Assembly: GCF_051014685.1 (NCBI RefSeq)
Contig: NW_027478485.1
Span: 124,001 to 188,000 of the forward strand
Source: Ptiloglossa arizonensis
Lineage: Eukaryota > Arthropoda > Insecta > Hymenoptera > Colletidae
Direction of reading: 5' to 3'
Length of the DNA: 64,000 nucleotides
Below are positions 1-12,524 of the stretch, piece after piece. The position numbers and the translations under genes were made by a program. Numbering within the stretch: position 1 is the first letter of the stretch; each line of letters begins with the position of its first letter. Below the pieces are notes generated by a model that saw only the letters and a list, made by a program, of their open reading frames with translations, ran no database searches and was not told where the DNA came from.

Positions 1-1050
1 TTATTCGTTTCGAGCATCAGAACTGCGAAAATTTTGAGTTTCTCAAGCGTTTCTTACTTCCAAACTGCCATATCTCGCGAACGGATTGACCAATCCGCAA
101 AATTTCTGTTACTTCTGAAAGTAGAAGCTCGCCCGATTACAACTGTAGGGGTAGTTTTCCCCTAGGCCGTTCTAGTTATTCGTTTCGAGCATCAGAACTG
201 CGAAAATTTTGAGTTTCTCAAGCGTTTCTTACCTCCAAACTGCCACATCTCGCGAACGGATTGACCAATCCGCAAAATTTCTGTTGCATCTGAATGTAGA
301 AACTCGCCCGATTACAACGGTATGTGTAGTTTTCCCCTAGACTGTTCCAGTTATTCGTTTCGAGCATCAGAACTGCGAAAATTTTGAGTTTCTCAAGCGT
401 TTCTTACTTCCAAACTGCCATATCTCGCGAACGGATCGACCAATCCGCAAAATTTCTGTTGCATCTGAAAGTAGAAACTCGCCCGATTACATCGGTAAGC
501 GTACTTCTCCCCTAGGCCGTTCTAGTTATTCGTTTCGAGCATCAGAACTGCGAAAATTTTGAGTTTCTCAAGCGTTTCTTACCTCCAAACTGCCATATCT
601 CGCGAACGGATTGACCAATCCGCAAAATTTCTGTTGCATCTGAAAGTAGAAACTCGCCCGATTACAACGGTATGTGTAGTTTTCCCCTAGACCGTTCCAG
701 TTATTCGTTTCGAGTATCAGAACTGCGAAAATTTTGAGTTTCTGAAGCGTTTCTTACCTCCAAACTGCCATACCTCGCGAACGGATTGACCAATCCGCAA
801 AATTTCTGTTGCATCTGAAAGTGGAAACTCGCCCGATTACAACGGTATGCGCACTTTTCCCCTGGGCCGTTCTAGTTATTCGTTTCGAGCACCAGAACTG
901 CGAAAATTTTGAGTTTCTAAAGCGTTTCTTATCTCCAAAGTGCCATATCTCGCGAACGGATTGATCAATCCGCAAAGTTTCTGTTGCATCTGAAAGTAGA
1001 AACTCGCCCGATTTCAACGGTATGCGCATTTTTCCCCTAGGACGTTCTAG
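1..1050 (+). repeat. Six-monomer block, copy 1 of a 1,925-bp-displaced pair
   Basis: The order of variants here returns at 1,926-2,975. Shared marks include the AACTGTAGGGGTAG variant (141), the TGAATGTAG unit (176), the TCTGAAGCG unit (701) and the GAGCACCAG/CTAAAGCG unit (876). The displacement is 11 monomers. Confidence 0.8.
957..972. other. Perfect 16-bp palindrome variant of the dyad
   Basis: Here the spacer variant T turns the dyad into CGGATTGATCAATCCG, a perfect 16-bp palindrome with a BclI-type TGATCA core. The same variant recurs in many monomers throughout the array, for example near 2,882, 11,456, 15,831, 41,216 and 53,812. Confidence 0.9.
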
Positions 1051-1225
1051 TTATTCGTTTCGAGCATCAGAACTGCGAAAATTTTGAGTTTCTCAAGCGT
1101 TTCTTACCTCCAAACTGCCACATCTCGCGAACGGATTGACCAATCCGCAAAATTTCTGTTGCATCTGAAAGTGGAAACTCGCCCGATTACAACGGTATGC
1201 GCACTTTTCCCCTAGGCCGTTCTAG

Positions 1226-2625
1226 TTATTCGTTTCGAGCATCAGAACTGCGAAAATTTTGAGTTTCTCAAGCGTTTCTTTCCTCCAAACTGCCATATCT
1301 CGCGAACGGATTGACCAATCCGCAAAATTTCTGTTGCTTCTGAAAGTAGAAGCTCGCCCGATTACAACTGTAGGGGTAGTTTTCCCCTAGGCCGTTCTAG
1401 TTATTCGTTTCGAGCATCAGAACTGCGAAAATTTCGAGTTTCTCAAGCGTTTCTTACCTCCAAACTGCCACATCTCGCGAACGGATTGACCAATCCGCAA
1501 AATTTCTGTTGCATCTGAATGTAGAAACTCGCCCGATTACAACGGTATGTGTAGTTTTCCCCTAGACTGTTCCAGTTATTCGTTTCGAGCATCAGAACTG
1601 CGAAAATTTTGAGTTTCTCAAGCGTTTCTTACTTCCAAACTGCCATATCTCGCGAACGGATCGACCAATCCGCAAAATTTCTGTTGCATCTGAAAGTAGA
1701 AACTCGCCCGATTACATCGGTATGCGTACTTTTCCCCTAGGCCGTTCTAGTTATTCGTTTCGAGCATCAGAACTGCGAAAATTTTGAGTTTCTCAAGCGT
1801 TTCTTACCTCCAAACTGCCACATCTCGCGAACGGATTGACCAATCCGCAAAATTTCTGTTGCATCTGAATGTAGAAACTCGCCCGATTACAACGGTATGT
1901 GTAGTTTTCCCCTAGACTGTTCCAGTTATTCGTTTCGAGCATCAGAACTGCGAAAATTTTGAGTTTCTCAGGCGTTTCTTACTTCCAAACTGCCATATCT
2001 CGCGAACGGATTGACCAATCCGCAAAATTTCTGTTGCTTCTGAAAGTAGAAGCTCGCCCGATTACAACTGTAGGGGTAGTTTTCCCCTAGGCCGTTCTAG
2101 TTATTCGTTTCGAGCATCAGAACTGCGAAAATTTTGAGTTTCTCAAGCGTTTCTTACCTCCAAACTGCCACATCTCGCGAACGGATTGACCAATCCGCAA
2201 AATTTCTGTTGCATCTGAATGTAGAAACTCGCCCGATTACAACGGTATGTGTAGTTTTCCCCTAGACTGTTCCAGTTATTCGTTTCGAGCATCAGAACTG
2301 CGAAAATTTTGAGTTTCTCAAGCGTTTCTTACTTCCAAACTGCCATATCTCGCGAACGGATCGACCAATCCGCAAAATTTCTGTTGCATCTGATAGTAGA
2401 AACTCGCCCGATTACATCGGTATGCGTACTTTTCCCCTAGGCCGTTCTAGTTATTCGTTTCGAGCATCAGAACTGCGAAAATTTTGAGTTTCTCAAGCGT
2501 TTCTTACCTCCAAACTGCCATATCTCGCGAACGGATTGACCAATCGGCAAAATTTCTGTTGCATCTGAAAGTAGAAACTCGCCCGATTACAACGGTATGT
2601 GTAGTTTTCCCCTAGACCGTTCCAG
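1226..2625 (+). repeat. Two 700-bp tetramer HOR copies
   Basis: Four consecutive variants in 1,226-1,925 recur in the same order in 1,926-2,625: the AACTGTAGGGG unit, the TGAATGTAG unit with a CTAGACTGTTCC end, the GGATCGACC/ACATCGG unit, and a CTAGAC-ending unit. The fourth unit is the least alike. The second copy is also the start of the block shared with 1-1,050. Confidence 0.75.
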
Positions 2626-2975
2626 TTATTCGTTTCGAGCATCAGAACTGCGAAAATTTTGAGTTTCTGAAGCGTTTCTTACCGCCAAACAGCCATATCT
2701 CGCGAACGGATTGAACAATCCGCAAAATTTCTGTTGCATTTGAATGTAGGAACTCGCCCGATTACAACGGTATGCGCACTCTTCCCCTGGGCCGTTCTAG
2801 TTATTCGTTTCGAGCACCAGAACTGCGAAAATTTTGAGTTTCTAAAGCGTTCCTTATCTCCAAACTGCCATATCTCGCGAACGGATTGATCAATCCGCAA
2901 AGTTTCTGTTGCATCTGAAAGTAGAAACTCGCCCGATTACAACGGTAAGCGTACTTCTCCCCTAGGCCGTTCTAG

Positions 2976-4899
2976 TTATTCGTTTCGAGCATCAGAACTG
3001 CGAAAATTTTGAGTTTCTCAATCGTTTCTTACATCCAAACGGCCATATCTCGCGAACGGATTGACCAATCCGCATGATTTCTGTTGCATCTGAAAGTAGA
3101 AACTCGCCCGATTACATCGGTATGCGTACTTTTCCCCTAGGCCGTTCTAGTTATTCGTTTCGAGCATCAGAACTGCGAAAATTTTGAGTTTCTCAAGCGT
3201 TTCTTACTTCCAAACTGCCATATCTCGCGAACGGATAGACCAATCCGCAAAATTTCTGTTGCATCTGAAAGTAGAAACTCGCCCGATTACATCGGTATGC
3301 GTACTTCTCCCCTAGGCCGTTCTAGTTATTCGTTTCGAGCATCAGAACTGCGAAAATTTTGAGTTTCTCAAGCGTTTCTTACTTCCAAACTGCCACATCT
3401 CGCGAACGGATCGACCAATCCGCAAAATTTCTGTTGCATCTGAAAGTAGATACTCGTCCGATTACAACGGTATGTGTAGTTTTCCCCTAGGCCGTTCCAG
3501 TTATTCGTTTCGAGCATCAGAACTGCGAAAATTTTGAGTTTCTCAAGCGTTTCTTACCTCCAAACTGCCATATCTCGCGAATGGATTGACCAATCCGCAA
3601 AATTTCTGTTACATCTGAAAGTAGAGACTCGCCCGATTACAACGGAATGCGCACTTTTCCCCTAGGCCGTTCTAGTTATTCGTTTCAAGCATCAGAACTG
3701 CGCAAATTTTGAGTTTCTCAAGCGTTTCTTACCTCCAAACTGCCATATCTCGCGATCGGATTGACCAATCCGCAAAATTTCTGTTGCATCTGAAAGTAGA
3801 AACTCGCGCGATTACAACGGTATGCGTACTTTTCCCCTCGGGCGTTCTAGTTATTCGTGTCGAGCATCAGAACTGCGAAAATTTTGAGTTTCTCAAGCGT
3901 TTCTTACCTCCAAACTGCCATATCTCGCGAACGGATTGATCAATCCGCAAAATTTCTGTTGCATCTGAAAGTAGAAACTCGCCCGATTACAACGGTATGC
4001 GTACTTCTCCCCTAGGCCGTTCTAGTCATTCGTTTCGAGCATCAGAACTGCGAAAATTTTGAGTTTCTCAAGCGTTTCTTACTTCCAAACTACCACATCT
4101 CGCGAACGGATTGACCAATCCGCAAAATTTCTGTTGCATCTGAAAGTAGAAACTCGCCCGATTACATCGGTATGCGTACTTTTCCCCTAGGCCGTTCTAG
4201 TTATTCGTTTCGAGCATCAGAACTGCGAAAATTTTGAGTTTCTCAAGCGTTTCTTACATCCAAACTGCCACATCTCGCGAACGGATTGACCAATCCGCAA
4301 AATTTCTGTTGCATCTGAAAGTAGAAACTCGCCCGATTACAACGGTATGTGTAGTTTTCCCCTAGACTGTTCCAGTTATTCGTTTCGAACATCAGAACTG
4401 CGAGAATTTTGAGTTTCTCAAGCGTTTCTTACATCCAAACGGCCATATCTCGCGAACGGATTGACCAATCCGCATAATTTCTGTTGCATCTGAAAGTAGA
4501 AACACGCCCGATTACAACGGTATGCGTACTTTTCCCCTAGGGCGTTCTAGTTATTCATTTCGAGCATCAGAACTGCGAAAATTTTGAGTTTCTCAAGCGT
4601 TTCTTACCTCCAAACTGCCATATCTCGCGAACGGATTGACCAATCCGCAAAATTTCTGTTGCTTCTGAAAGTAGAAGCTCGCCCGATTACAACGGTTGGT
4701 GTAGTTTTCCCCTAGGCCGTTCTAGTTATTCGTTTCGAGCATCAGAACTGCGAAATTTTGAGTTTCTCAAGCGTTTCTTACTTCCAAACTGCCACATCTC
4801 GCGAACGGATTGACCAATCCGCAAAATTTCTGTTGCATCTGAAAGTAGAAACTCGCCCGATTACAACGGTATGTGTAGTTTTCCCCTAGACTGTTCCAG
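2976..4899 (+). repeat. Loosely ordered satellite monomers with a 1-bp register slip
   Basis: Eleven monomers lie here without a clear adjacent higher-order copy. The ACATCCAAACGGCC/CATAATTT variant, which becomes common further right, first shows here (about 3,030 and 4,430). Near 4,753 one A is missing from GCGAAAATTTTG, moving all following monomers by -1. Nothing other than satellite is present. Confidence 0.75.
4753..4755 (+). other. 1-bp deletion, register -1
   Basis: The sequence reads GCGAAATTTTG where the consensus has GCGAAAATTTTG. It is the first departure from the exact 175-bp spacing: monomer starts move from 175k+1 to 175k. Confidence 0.9.
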
Positions 4900-6474
4900 T
4901 TATTCGTTTCGAACATCAGAACTGCGAGAATTTTGAGTTTCTCAAGCGTTTCTTACTTCCAAACGGCCACATCTCGCGAACGGATCGACCAATCCGCAAA
5001 ATTTCTGTTGCATCTGAAAGTAGAAACTCGCCCGATTACAACGGTATGCGTACTTCTCCCCTGGGCCGTTCTAGTTATTCATTTCGAGCAACAGAACTGC
5101 GAAAATTTTGAGTTTCTCAAGCGTTTCTTACCTCCAAACTGCCATATCTCGCGAACGGATTGACCAATCCGCAAAATTTCTGGTGCTTCTGAAAGTAGAA
5201 ACTCGCCCGATTACAACGGTATGCGCACTTTTCCCCTAGGCCGTACTAGTTATTCGTTTCGAGCATCAGAACTGCGAAAATTTTGAGTTTCTCAAGCGTT
5301 TCTTACATCCAAACGGCCATATCTCGCGAACGGATTGACCAATCCGCATAATTTCTGTTGCATCTGAAAGTAGAAACTCGCCCGATTACAACGGTATGCG
5401 TACTTCTCCCCTAGGCCGTTCTAGTCATTCGTTTCGAGCATCAGAACTGCGAAAATTTTGAGTTTCTCATGCGTTTCTTATCTCCAAACTGCCATATCTC
5501 GCCAACGGATTGAACAATCCGCAAAATTTATGTTGCATCTGAAAGTAGAAACTCGCCCGATTACAACCGTATGCGTACTTCTCCCCTAGGCCGTTCTAGT
5601 CATTCGTTTCGAGCATTAGAACTGCGAAAATTTTGGGTTTCTCAAGCGTTTCTTACTTCCAAACGGCCATATCTCGCGAACGGATTGACCAATCCGCATA
5701 ATTTCTGTTGCATCTGAAAGTAGAAACTCGCCCGATTACAACGGTATGTGTAGTTTTCCCCTAGACTGTTCCAGTTGTTCGTTTCGAACATCAGAACTGC
5801 GAGAATTTTGAGTTTCTCAAGCGTTTCTTACATCCAAACGGCCACATCTCGCGAACGGATCGACCAATCCGCAAAATTTCTGTTGCATCTGAAAGTAGAA
5901 ACTCGCCCGATTACAACGGTATGCGTACTTCTCCCCTGGGCCGTTCTAGTTATTCATTTCGAGCAACAGAACTGCGAAAATTTTGAGTTTCTCAAGCGTT
6001 TCTTACCTCCAAACTGCCATATCTCGCGAACGGATTGACCAATCCGCAAAATTTCTGGTGCTTCTGAAAGTAGAAACTCGCCCGATTACAACGGTATGCG
6101 CACTTTTCCCCTAGGCCGTACTAGTTATTCGTTTCGAGCATCAGAACTGCGAAAATTTTGAGTTTCTCAAGCGTTTCTTACATCCAAACGGCCATATCTC
6201 GCGAACGGATTGACCAATCCGCATAATTTCTGTTGCATCTGAAAGTAGAAACTCGCCCGATTACAACGGTATGCGTACTTCTCCCCTAGGCCGTTCTAGT
6301 CATTCGTTTCGAGCATCAGAACTGCGAAAATTTTGAGTTTCTCATGCGTTTCTTATCTCCAAACTGCCATATCTCGCGAACGGATTGAACAATCCGCAAA
6401 ATTTATGTTGCATCTGAAAGTAGAAACTCGCCCGATTACAACCGTATGCGTACTTCTCCCCTAGGCCGTTCTAG
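4900..6474 (+). repeat. 875-bp-displaced tandem pair (pentamer spacing)
   Basis: Units at 4,900, 5,075, 5,250 and 5,425 correspond to those at 5,775, 5,950, 6,125 and 6,300. Shared marks are GAACATC with GCGAGAATTTT, CATTTCGAGCAACAG with TGGTGCTTCTG, ACATCCAAACGGCC, and CTCATGCG with ATTTATGTTGC. The fifth unit differs between copies (5,600 against 6,475). Confidence 0.85.
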
Positions 6475-7449
6475 TCATTCGTTTCGAGCATTAGAACTGC
6501 GAAAATTTTGAGTTTCTCAAGCGTTTCTTACCTCCACACTGCCATATCTCGCGATCGGATTGACCAATCCGCAAAATTTCTGCTGCATCTGAAAGTAGAA
6601 ACTCGCCCGATTACAACGGTATGCGTACTTTTCCCCTAGGGCGTTCTAGTTATTCGTGTCGAGCATCAGAACTGCGAAAATTTTGAGTTTCTCAAGCGTT
6701 TCTTACCTCCAAACTGCCATATCTCGCGAACGGATTGATCAATCCGCAAAATTTCCGTTGCATCTGAAAGTAGAAACTCGCTCGATTACAACGGTATGCG
6801 TACTTCTCCCCCAGGCCGTTCTAGTCATTCGTTTCGAGCATCAGAACTGCGAAAATTTTGAGTTTCTCAAGCGTTTCTTACTTCCAAACTACCACATCTC
6901 GCGAACGGATTGACCAATCCGCAAAATTTCTGTTGCATCTGAAAGTAGAAACTCGCCCGATTACATCGGTATGCGTACTTCTCCCCTAGGCCGTTCTAGT
7001 TATTCGTTTCGAGCATCAGAACTGCGAAAATTTTGAGTTTCTCAAGCGTTTCTTACCTCCAAGCTGCCACATCTCGCGAACGGATTGACCAATCCGCAAA
7101 ATTTCTGTTGCATCTGAAAGTAGAAACTCGCCCGATTACAACGGTATGTGTAGTTTTCGCCTAGACTGTTCCAGTTATTCGTTTCGAGCATCAGAACTGC
7201 GAAAATTTTAAGTTTCTCAAGCGTTTCTTACTTCCAAACTGCCATATCTCGCGAACGGATCGACCAATCCGCAAAATTTCTGTTGCATCTGAAAGTAGAA
7301 ACTCGCCCGATTACAACGGTATGCGCACTTTTCCCCTAGGCCGTTCTAGTTATTCGTTTCGAGCATCAGAACTGCGAAAATTTTGAGTTTCTCAAGCGTT
7401 TCTTACATCCAAACGGCCATATCTCGCGAACGGATCGACCAATCCGCAT
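5775..7449 (+). repeat. About 9.5-monomer block, copy 1 of a 3,325-bp-displaced pair
   Basis: This stretch is repeated almost unchanged at 9,100-10,774 (19 monomers away). Both copies carry the GCGAGAATTTT unit, the CATTTCGAGCAACAG unit, the GCGATCGG unit, the GTGTCGAGC unit with TTTCCGTTGC, the ACTACCACATC unit and the CCAAGCTGCCACATC unit, in this order. Identity breaks in the tenth unit. Confidence 0.85.
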
Positions 7450-7524
7450 AATTTCTGTTGCATCTGAAAGTAGAAACTCGCCCGATTACAACCGTATGCG
7501 TACTTCTCCCCTAGGCCGTTCTAG

Positions 7525-9024
7525 TCATTCGTTTCGAGCATTAGAACTGCGAAAATTTTGGGTTTCTCAAGCGTTTCTTACCTCCAAACTGCCATATCTC
7601 GCGAACGGATTGACCAATCCGCAAAATTTCTGTTACATCTGAAAGTAGAGACTCGCCCGATTACAACAGTATGCGCACTGTTCCCCTAGGCCGTTCTAGT
7701 TATTCGTTTCAAGCATCAGAACTGCGCAAATTTTGAGTTTCTCAAGCGTTTCTTACCTCCAAACTGCCATATCTCGCGATCGGATTGACCAATCCGCAAA
7801 ATTTCTGTTGCATCTGAAAGTAGAAACTCGCCCGATTACAACGGTATGCGTACTTTTCCCCTAGGGCGTTCTAGTTATTCGTGTCGAGCATCAGAACTGC
7901 GAAAATTTTGAGTTTCTCAAGCGTTTCTTACCTCCAAACTGCCATATCTCGCGAACGGATTGATCAATCTGCAAAATTTCCGTTGCATCTGAAAGTAGAA
8001 ACTCGCCCGTTTACAACGGTATGCGTACTTCTCCCCCAGGCCGTTCTAGTCATTCGTTTCGAGCATCAGAACTGCGAAAATTTTGAGTTTCTCAAGCGTT
8101 TCTTACTTCCAAACTACCACATCTCGCGAACGGATTGACCAATCCGCAAAATTTCTGTTGCATCTGAAAGTAGAAACTCGCCCGATTACAACGGTATGTG
8201 TAGTTTTCCCCTAGACTGTTCCAGTTATTCGTTTCGAGCATCAGAACTGCGAAAATTTTGAGTTTCTCAAGCGTTTCTTACTTCCAAACTGCCATATCTC
8301 GCGAACGGATCGACCAATCCGCAAAATTTCTGTTGCATCTGAAAGTAGAAACTCGCCCGATTACAACGATATGCGCACTTTTCCCCTAGGCCGTTCTAGT
8401 TATTCGTTTCGAACATCAGAACTGCGAAAATTTTGAGTTTCTCATGCGTTTCTTATCTCCAAACTGCCATATCTCGCGAACGGATTGAACAATCCGCAAA
8501 ATTTCTGTTGCTTCTGAAAGTAGAAACTCGCCCGGTTACAACGGTATGCGCACTTTTCCCCTAGGCCGTACTAGTTATTCGTTTCGAGCATCAGAACTGC
8601 GAAAATTTTGAGTTTCTCAAGCGTTTCTTACATCCAAACGGCCATATCTCGCGAACGGATTGACCAATCCGCATAATTTCTGTTGCATCTGAAAGTAGAA
8701 ACTCGCCCGATTACAACGGTATGCGTACTTTTCCCCTAGGGCGTTCTAGTTATTCGTGTCGAGCATCAGAACTGCGAAAATTTTGAGTTTCTCATGCGTT
8801 TCTTATCTCCTAACTGCCATATCTCGCGAACGGATTGAACAATCCGCAAAATTTCTGTTGCATCTGAAAGTAGAAACTCGCCCGATTACAACCGTATGCG
8901 TACTTCTCCCCTAGGCCGTTCTAGTCATTCGTTTCGAGCATTAGAACTGCGAAAATTTTGGGTTTCTCAAGCGTTTCTTACTTCCAAACGGCCATATCTC
9001 GCGAACGGATTGACCAATCCGCAT
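7525..9024 (+). repeat. Block displaced 3,500 bp from 11,025-12,524, copy 1
   Basis: Units at 7,525 (GAGCATTAG, GGGTTTCTC, TGTTACATC), 7,700 (CAAGCATC, GCGCAAATTTT) and 7,875 (GTGTCGAGC) match 11,025, 11,200 and 11,375. Units at 8,400, 8,575 and 8,750 (TATCTCCTAACTGCC) match 11,900, 12,075 and 12,250. The two middle units differ, so correspondence is mosaic. Confidence 0.7.
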
Positions 9025-9099
9025 AATTTCTGTTGCATCTGAAAGTAGAAACTCGCCCGATTACAACGGTATGTGTAGTTTTCCCCTAGACTGTTCCAG

Positions 9100-10774
9100 T
9101 TATTCGTTTCGAACATCAGAACTGCGAGAATTTTGAGTTTCTCAAGCGTTTCTTACATCCAAACGGCCACATCTCGCGAACGGATCGACCAATCCGCAAA
9201 ATTTCTGTTGCATCTGAAAGTAGAAACTCGCCCGATTACAACGGTATGCGTACTTCTCCCCTGGGCCGTTCTAGTTATTCATTTCGAGCAACAGAACTGC
9301 GAAAATTTTGAGTTTCTCAAGCGTTTCTTACCTCCAAACTGCCATATCTCGCGAACGGATTGACCAATCCGCAAAATTTCTGGTGCTTCTGAAAGTAGAA
9401 ACTCGCCCGATTACAACGGTATGCGCACTTTTCCCCTAGGCCGTACTAGTTATTCGTTTCGAGCATCAGAACTGCGAAAATTTTGAGTTTCTCAAGCGTT
9501 TCTTACATCCAAACGGCCATATCTCGCGAACGGATTGACCAATCCGCATAATTTCTGTTGCATCTGAAAGTAGAAACTCGCCCGATTACAACGGTATGCG
9601 TACTTCTCCCCTAGGCCGTTCTAGTCATTCGTTTCGAGCATCAGAACTGCGAAAATTTTGAGTTTCTCATGCGTTTCTTATCTCCAAACTGCCATATCTC
9701 GCGAACGGATTGAACAATCCGCAAAATTTATGTTGCATCTGAAAGTAGAAGCTCGCCCGATTACAACCGTATGCGTACTTCTCCCCTAGGCCGTTCTAGT
9801 CATTCGTTTCGAGCATTAGAACTGCGAAAATTTTGAGTTTCTCAAGCGTTTCTTACCTCCAAACTGCCATATCTCGCGATCGGATTGACCAATCCGCAAA
9901 ATTTCTGCTGCATCTGAAAGTAGAAACTCGCCCGATTACAACGGTATGCGTACTTTTCCCCTAGGGCGTTCTAGTTATTCGTGTCGAGCATCAGAACTGC
10001 GAAAATTTTGAGTTTCTCAAGCGTTTCTTACCTCCAAACTGCCATATCTCGCGAACGGATTGATCAATCCGCAAAATTTCCGTTGCATCTGAAAGTAGAA
10101 ACTCGCCCGATTACAACGGTATGCGTACTTCTCCCCCAGGCCGTTCTAGTCATTCGTTTCGAGCATCAGAACTGCGAAAATTTTGAGTTTCTCAAGCGTT
10201 TCTTACTTCCAAACTACCACATCTCGCGAACGGATTGACCAATCCGCAAAATTTCTGTTGCATCTGAAAGTAGAAACTCGCCCGATTACATCGGTATGCG
10301 TACTTCTCCCCTAGGCCGTTCTAGTTATTCGTTTCGAGCATCAGAACTGCGAAAATTTTGAGTTTCTCAAGCGTTTCTTACCTCCAAGCTGCCACATCTC
10401 GCGAACGGATTGACCAATCCGCAAAATTTCTGTTGCATCTGAAAGTAGAAACTCGCCCGATTACAACGGTATGTGTAGTTTTCCCCTAGACTGTTCCAGT
10501 TATTCGTTTCGAGCATCAGAACTGCGAAAATTTTGAGTTTCTCAAGCGTTTCTTACTTCCAAACTGCCATATCTCGCGAACGGATCGACCAATCCGCAAA
10601 ATTTCTGTTGCATCTGAAAGTAGAAACTCGCCCGATTACAACGGTATGCGCACTTTTCCCCTAGGCCGTTCTAGTTATTCGTTTCGAGCATCAGAACTGC
10701 GAAAATTTTGAGTTTCTCAAGCGTTTCTTACATCCAAACGGCCATATCTCGCGAACGGATAGACCAATCCGCAT
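9100..10774 (+). repeat. About 9.5-monomer block, copy 2 of the 3,325-bp-displaced pair
   Basis: Second copy of 5,775-7,449, with the same variants in the same order. Small differences exist: CTCGCCCG here against CTCGCTCG in copy 1, and TTTCCCC here against TTTCGCC. It is followed directly by the mosaic copy of the 7,525 block. Confidence 0.85.
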
Positions 10775-11024
10775 AATTTCTGTTGCATCTGAAAGTAGAG
10801 ACTCGCCCGATTACAACAGTATGCGCACTTTTCCCCTAGGCCGTTCTAGTTATTCGTTTCAAGCATCAGAACTGCGCAAATTTTGAGTTTCTCATGCGTT
10901 TCTTATCTCCAAACTGCCATATCTCGCGAACGGATTGAACAATCCGCAAAATTTCTGTTGCATCTGAAAGTAGAAACTCGCCCGATTACAACCGTATGCG
11001 TACTTCTTCCCTAGGCCGTTCTAG

Positions 11025-12524
11025 TCATTCGTTTCGAGCATTAGAACTGCGAAAATTTTGGGTTTCTCAAGCGTTTCTTACCTCCAAACTGCCATATCTC
11101 GCGAACGGATTGACCAATCCGCAAAATTTCTGTTACATCTGAAAGTAGAGACTCGCCCGATTACAACAGTATGCGCACTTTTCCCCTAGGCCGTTCTAGT
11201 TATTCGTTTCAAGCATCAGAACTGCGCAAATTTTGAGTTTCTCAAGCGTTTCTTACCTCCAAACTGCCATATCTCGCGATCGGATTGACCAATCCGCAAA
11301 ATTTCTGTTGCATCTGAAAGTAGAAACTCGCCCGATTACAACGGTATGCGTACTTTTCCCCTAGGGCGTTCTAGTTATTCGTGTCGAGCATCAGAACTGC
11401 GAAAATTTTGAGTTTCTCAAGCGTTTCTTACCTCCAAACTGCCATATCTCGCGAACGGATTGATCAATCCGCAAAATTTCCGTTGCATCTGAAAGTAGAA
11501 ACTCGCCCGATTACAACGGTATGCGTACTTCTCCCCCAGGCCGTTCTAGTCGTTCGTTTCGAGCATCAGAACTGCGAAAATTTTGAGTTTCTCAAGCGTT
11601 TCTTACTTCCAAACTGCCATATCTCGCGAACGAATCGACCAATCCGCAAAATTTCTGTAGCATCTGAAAGTAGAAACTCGCCCGATTACATCGGTATGCG
11701 TACTTTTCCCCTAGGCCGTTCTAGTTATTCGTTTCGAGCATCAGAACTGCGAAAATTTTGAGTTTCTCAAGCGTTTCTTACCTCCAAACTGCCATATCTC
11801 GCGAACGGATTGAACAATCCGCAAAATTTCAGTTGCATTTGAATGTAGAAACTCGCCCGATTACAACGATATGCGCACTTTTCCCCTAGGCCGTTCTAGT
11901 TATTCGTTTCGAACATCAGAACTGCGAAAATTTTGAGTTTCTCATGCGTTTCTTATCTCCAAACTGCCATATCTCGCGAACGGATTGAACAATCCGCAAA
12001 ATTTCTGTTGCTTCTGAAAGTAGAAACTCGCCCGATTACAACGGTATGCGCACTTTTCCCCTAGGCCGTACTAGTTATTCGTTTCGAGCATCAGAACTGC
12101 GAAAATTTTGAGTTTCTCAAGCGTTTCTTACATCCAAACGGCCATATCTCGCGAACGGATTGACCAATCCGCATAATTTCTGTTGCATCTGAAAGTAGAA
12201 ACTCCCCCGATTACAACGGTATGCGTACTTTTCCCCTAGGGCGTTCTAGTTATTCGTGTCGAGCATCAGAACTGCGAAAATTTTGAGTTTCTCATGCGTT
12301 TCTTATCTCCTAACTGCCATATCTCGCGAACGGATTGAACAATCCGCAAAATTTCTGTTGCATCTGAAAGTAGAAACTCGCCCGATTACAACCGTATGCG
12401 TACTTCTCCCCTAGGCCGTTCTAGTCATTCGTTTCGAGCATTAGAACTGCGAAAATTTTGGGTTTCTCAAGCGTTTCTTACTTCCAAACTGCCATATCTC
12501 GCGAACGGATTGACCAATCCGCAA
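11025..12524 (+). repeat. Block displaced 3,500 bp from 7,525-9,024, copy 2
   Basis: Mosaic second copy of 7,525-9,024. Its middle part carries the CGTTCGTTTCG start and the GAACGAATCGACC/TGTAGCATC unit instead, which belong to the 1,575-bp duplication that begins here. Confidence 0.7.

Noticed and set aside
754..1029. Minus-strand open frames of 60-91 codons (also 2,679, 14,392, 15,617, 25,383 and 37,467).
   Set aside because: They repeat with the same displacement as the HOR blocks (1,925 and 1,225 bp) and consist of reverse-translated monomer.
11381..11761. The longest open frame, 126 codons on the plus strand.
   Set aside because: It arises because the GAACGAATCGACC variant removes the usual TGA; it begins at GTG within satellite sequence and encodes only translated monomer. 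No start context or homology.
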